Shown one piece after another: positions 63,885-64,000 of a DNA stretch of 64,000 nucleotides (its first letter is position 1; each line of letters opens with the position of its first letter). The notes below the pieces were generated by a model. It had not been told where the DNA came from. It made no database searches and worked only from the letters and a program-made list of their open reading frames with translations. Made by a program: the position numbers and the translations under genes. This stretch comes from an uncultured Eubacteriales bacterium (lineage in GTDB: Bacteria; Bacillota; Clostridia; Oscillospirales; Acutalibacteraceae). Where the stretch lies: assembly GCA_934464585.1 (NCBI GenBank), contig CAKSJY010000006.1, positions 7,389-71,388 on the forward strand, written 5' to 3'.

Positions 63885-63921
63885 AAAAGAGACCTTCTCA
63901 TTTCTGAGAAAGTCTCTTTAA
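63885..63921 (-). terminator. tRNA-Asn transcription terminator
   Basis: AAAGAGACTTTCTCAGAAATGAGAAGGTCTCTTT with T-rich end on the minus strand, just downstream of the tRNA. Confidence 0.8.
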
Positions 63922-63923
63922 AT

Positions 63924-63999
63924 TGGCTCCCCAAGTTGGACTCGAACCAACGACCCTGCGGTTAACAGCCGCATGCTCTACCGGCTGAGCTATTGAGGA
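63924..63999 (-). tRNA. tRNA-Asn(GUU)
   Basis: 76 nt with encoded CCA. Acceptor stem TCCTCAA/TTGGGGA with discriminator G; D-arm AGCTCAGCCGGTAGAGC; anticodon loop CTGTTAA (GTT = Asn); T-arm GTTGG-TTCGAGT-CCAAC. A substrate of queA/tgt, encoded at 35-37.5 kb. Upstream part is at the end of the window. Confidence 0.96.
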
Positions 64000-64000
64000 T

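Noticed and set aside
1..64000. CRISPR arrays, rRNA operons, IS transposases
   Set aside because: No regular spacer-repeat pattern, no rRNA sequence and no transposase-like frame were seen.

Overview
The window reads as chromosome of a low-GC, endospore-forming, anaerobic Firmicute of the class Clostridia. The evidence is A+T-rich sequence with AAAGGAGG-type ribosome binding sites and TTG/GTG starts, a bofA homologue and a SpoIIQ-like LytM protein, a flavodiiron protein with rubredoxin (anaerobic oxygen/NO detoxification), the tig-clpP-clpX-lon-engB run, a small SRP RNA in front of dnaX-ebfC-recR, and rpsF-ssb-rpsR. I cannot name the species.

Layout. 1-0.6 kb: family-4 uracil-DNA glycosylase. 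0.6-3.1 kb: first of three dispersed cassettes for a secreted seven-repeat RCC1 (beta-propeller) protein. 3.2-5.3 kb: GH25 lysozyme plus holin-like protein, then yaaL-like and bofA. 5.3-7.6 kb: polar amino-acid ABC importer. 7.8-10.8 kb: FHA-fused FtsW/RodA-type glycosyltransferase with its PBP. 10.9-13.4 kb: second RCC1 cassette. 13.4-21.2 kb: lysA, engB, lon, clpX, clpP, tig. 21.4-24.3 kb: SRP RNA, dnaX, ebfC, recR. 24.4-28.7 kb: GH10-like lipase/hydrolase-family secreted protein (YngK type), mtaB, HPr-like protein, dicarboxylate symporter. 28.8-31.2 kb: rpsR, ssb, rpsF, galE. 31.3-35.2 kb: tdk and a diaminopimelate operon (asd-dapA-dapB-ACT protein). 35.4-37.6 kb: queA-tgt. 37.7-40.3 kb: XRE regulator, small FUSC-like membrane protein, TrpB2. 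40.3-42.8 kb: third RCC1 cassette. 42.9-48.8 kb: nadE and a small surface polysaccharide operon. 49.2-54.9 kb: fba, membrane proteins, ogg, hemW, a degenerate LexA-like repressor and divergent spoIIQ-like gene. 55-60.8 kb: a calpain-family cysteine protease, flavodiiron protein plus rubredoxin, a lipoprotein glycosyltransferase, and a small regulator pair (XRE plus a Spo0A-C-terminal-like fragment). 60.8-62 kb: a GC-rich palindromic element and two tandem, independently promoted structured RNAs. 62.1-64 kb: ade and tRNA-Asn.

The most notable signals are: (1) the triplicated RCC1 cassette with a conserved approximately 290-nt attenuator-like leader, where two copies carry a G7 homopolymer exactly at the signal-peptide cleavage region that puts signal and mature protein out of frame, while the third copy lacks the tract and is open, which looks like phase variation of a secreted propeller protein; (2) two tandem copies of a roughly 220-240 nt structured RNA with compensatory changes in several stems, each with a perfect -10 box and its own promoter, which I tentatively associate with the raiA-type RNA; (3) a bacterial calpain-like protease with intact Cys/His/Asn motifs; (4) a LexA-like repressor lacking both the cleavage dipeptide and the catalytic lysine; (5) a family-2 glycosyltransferase with a lipoprotein signal; (6) a nucleotidyltransferase lacking its catalytic N-terminus inside a polysaccharide operon. 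All functional statements are from sequence motifs read by eye; no database search was run.
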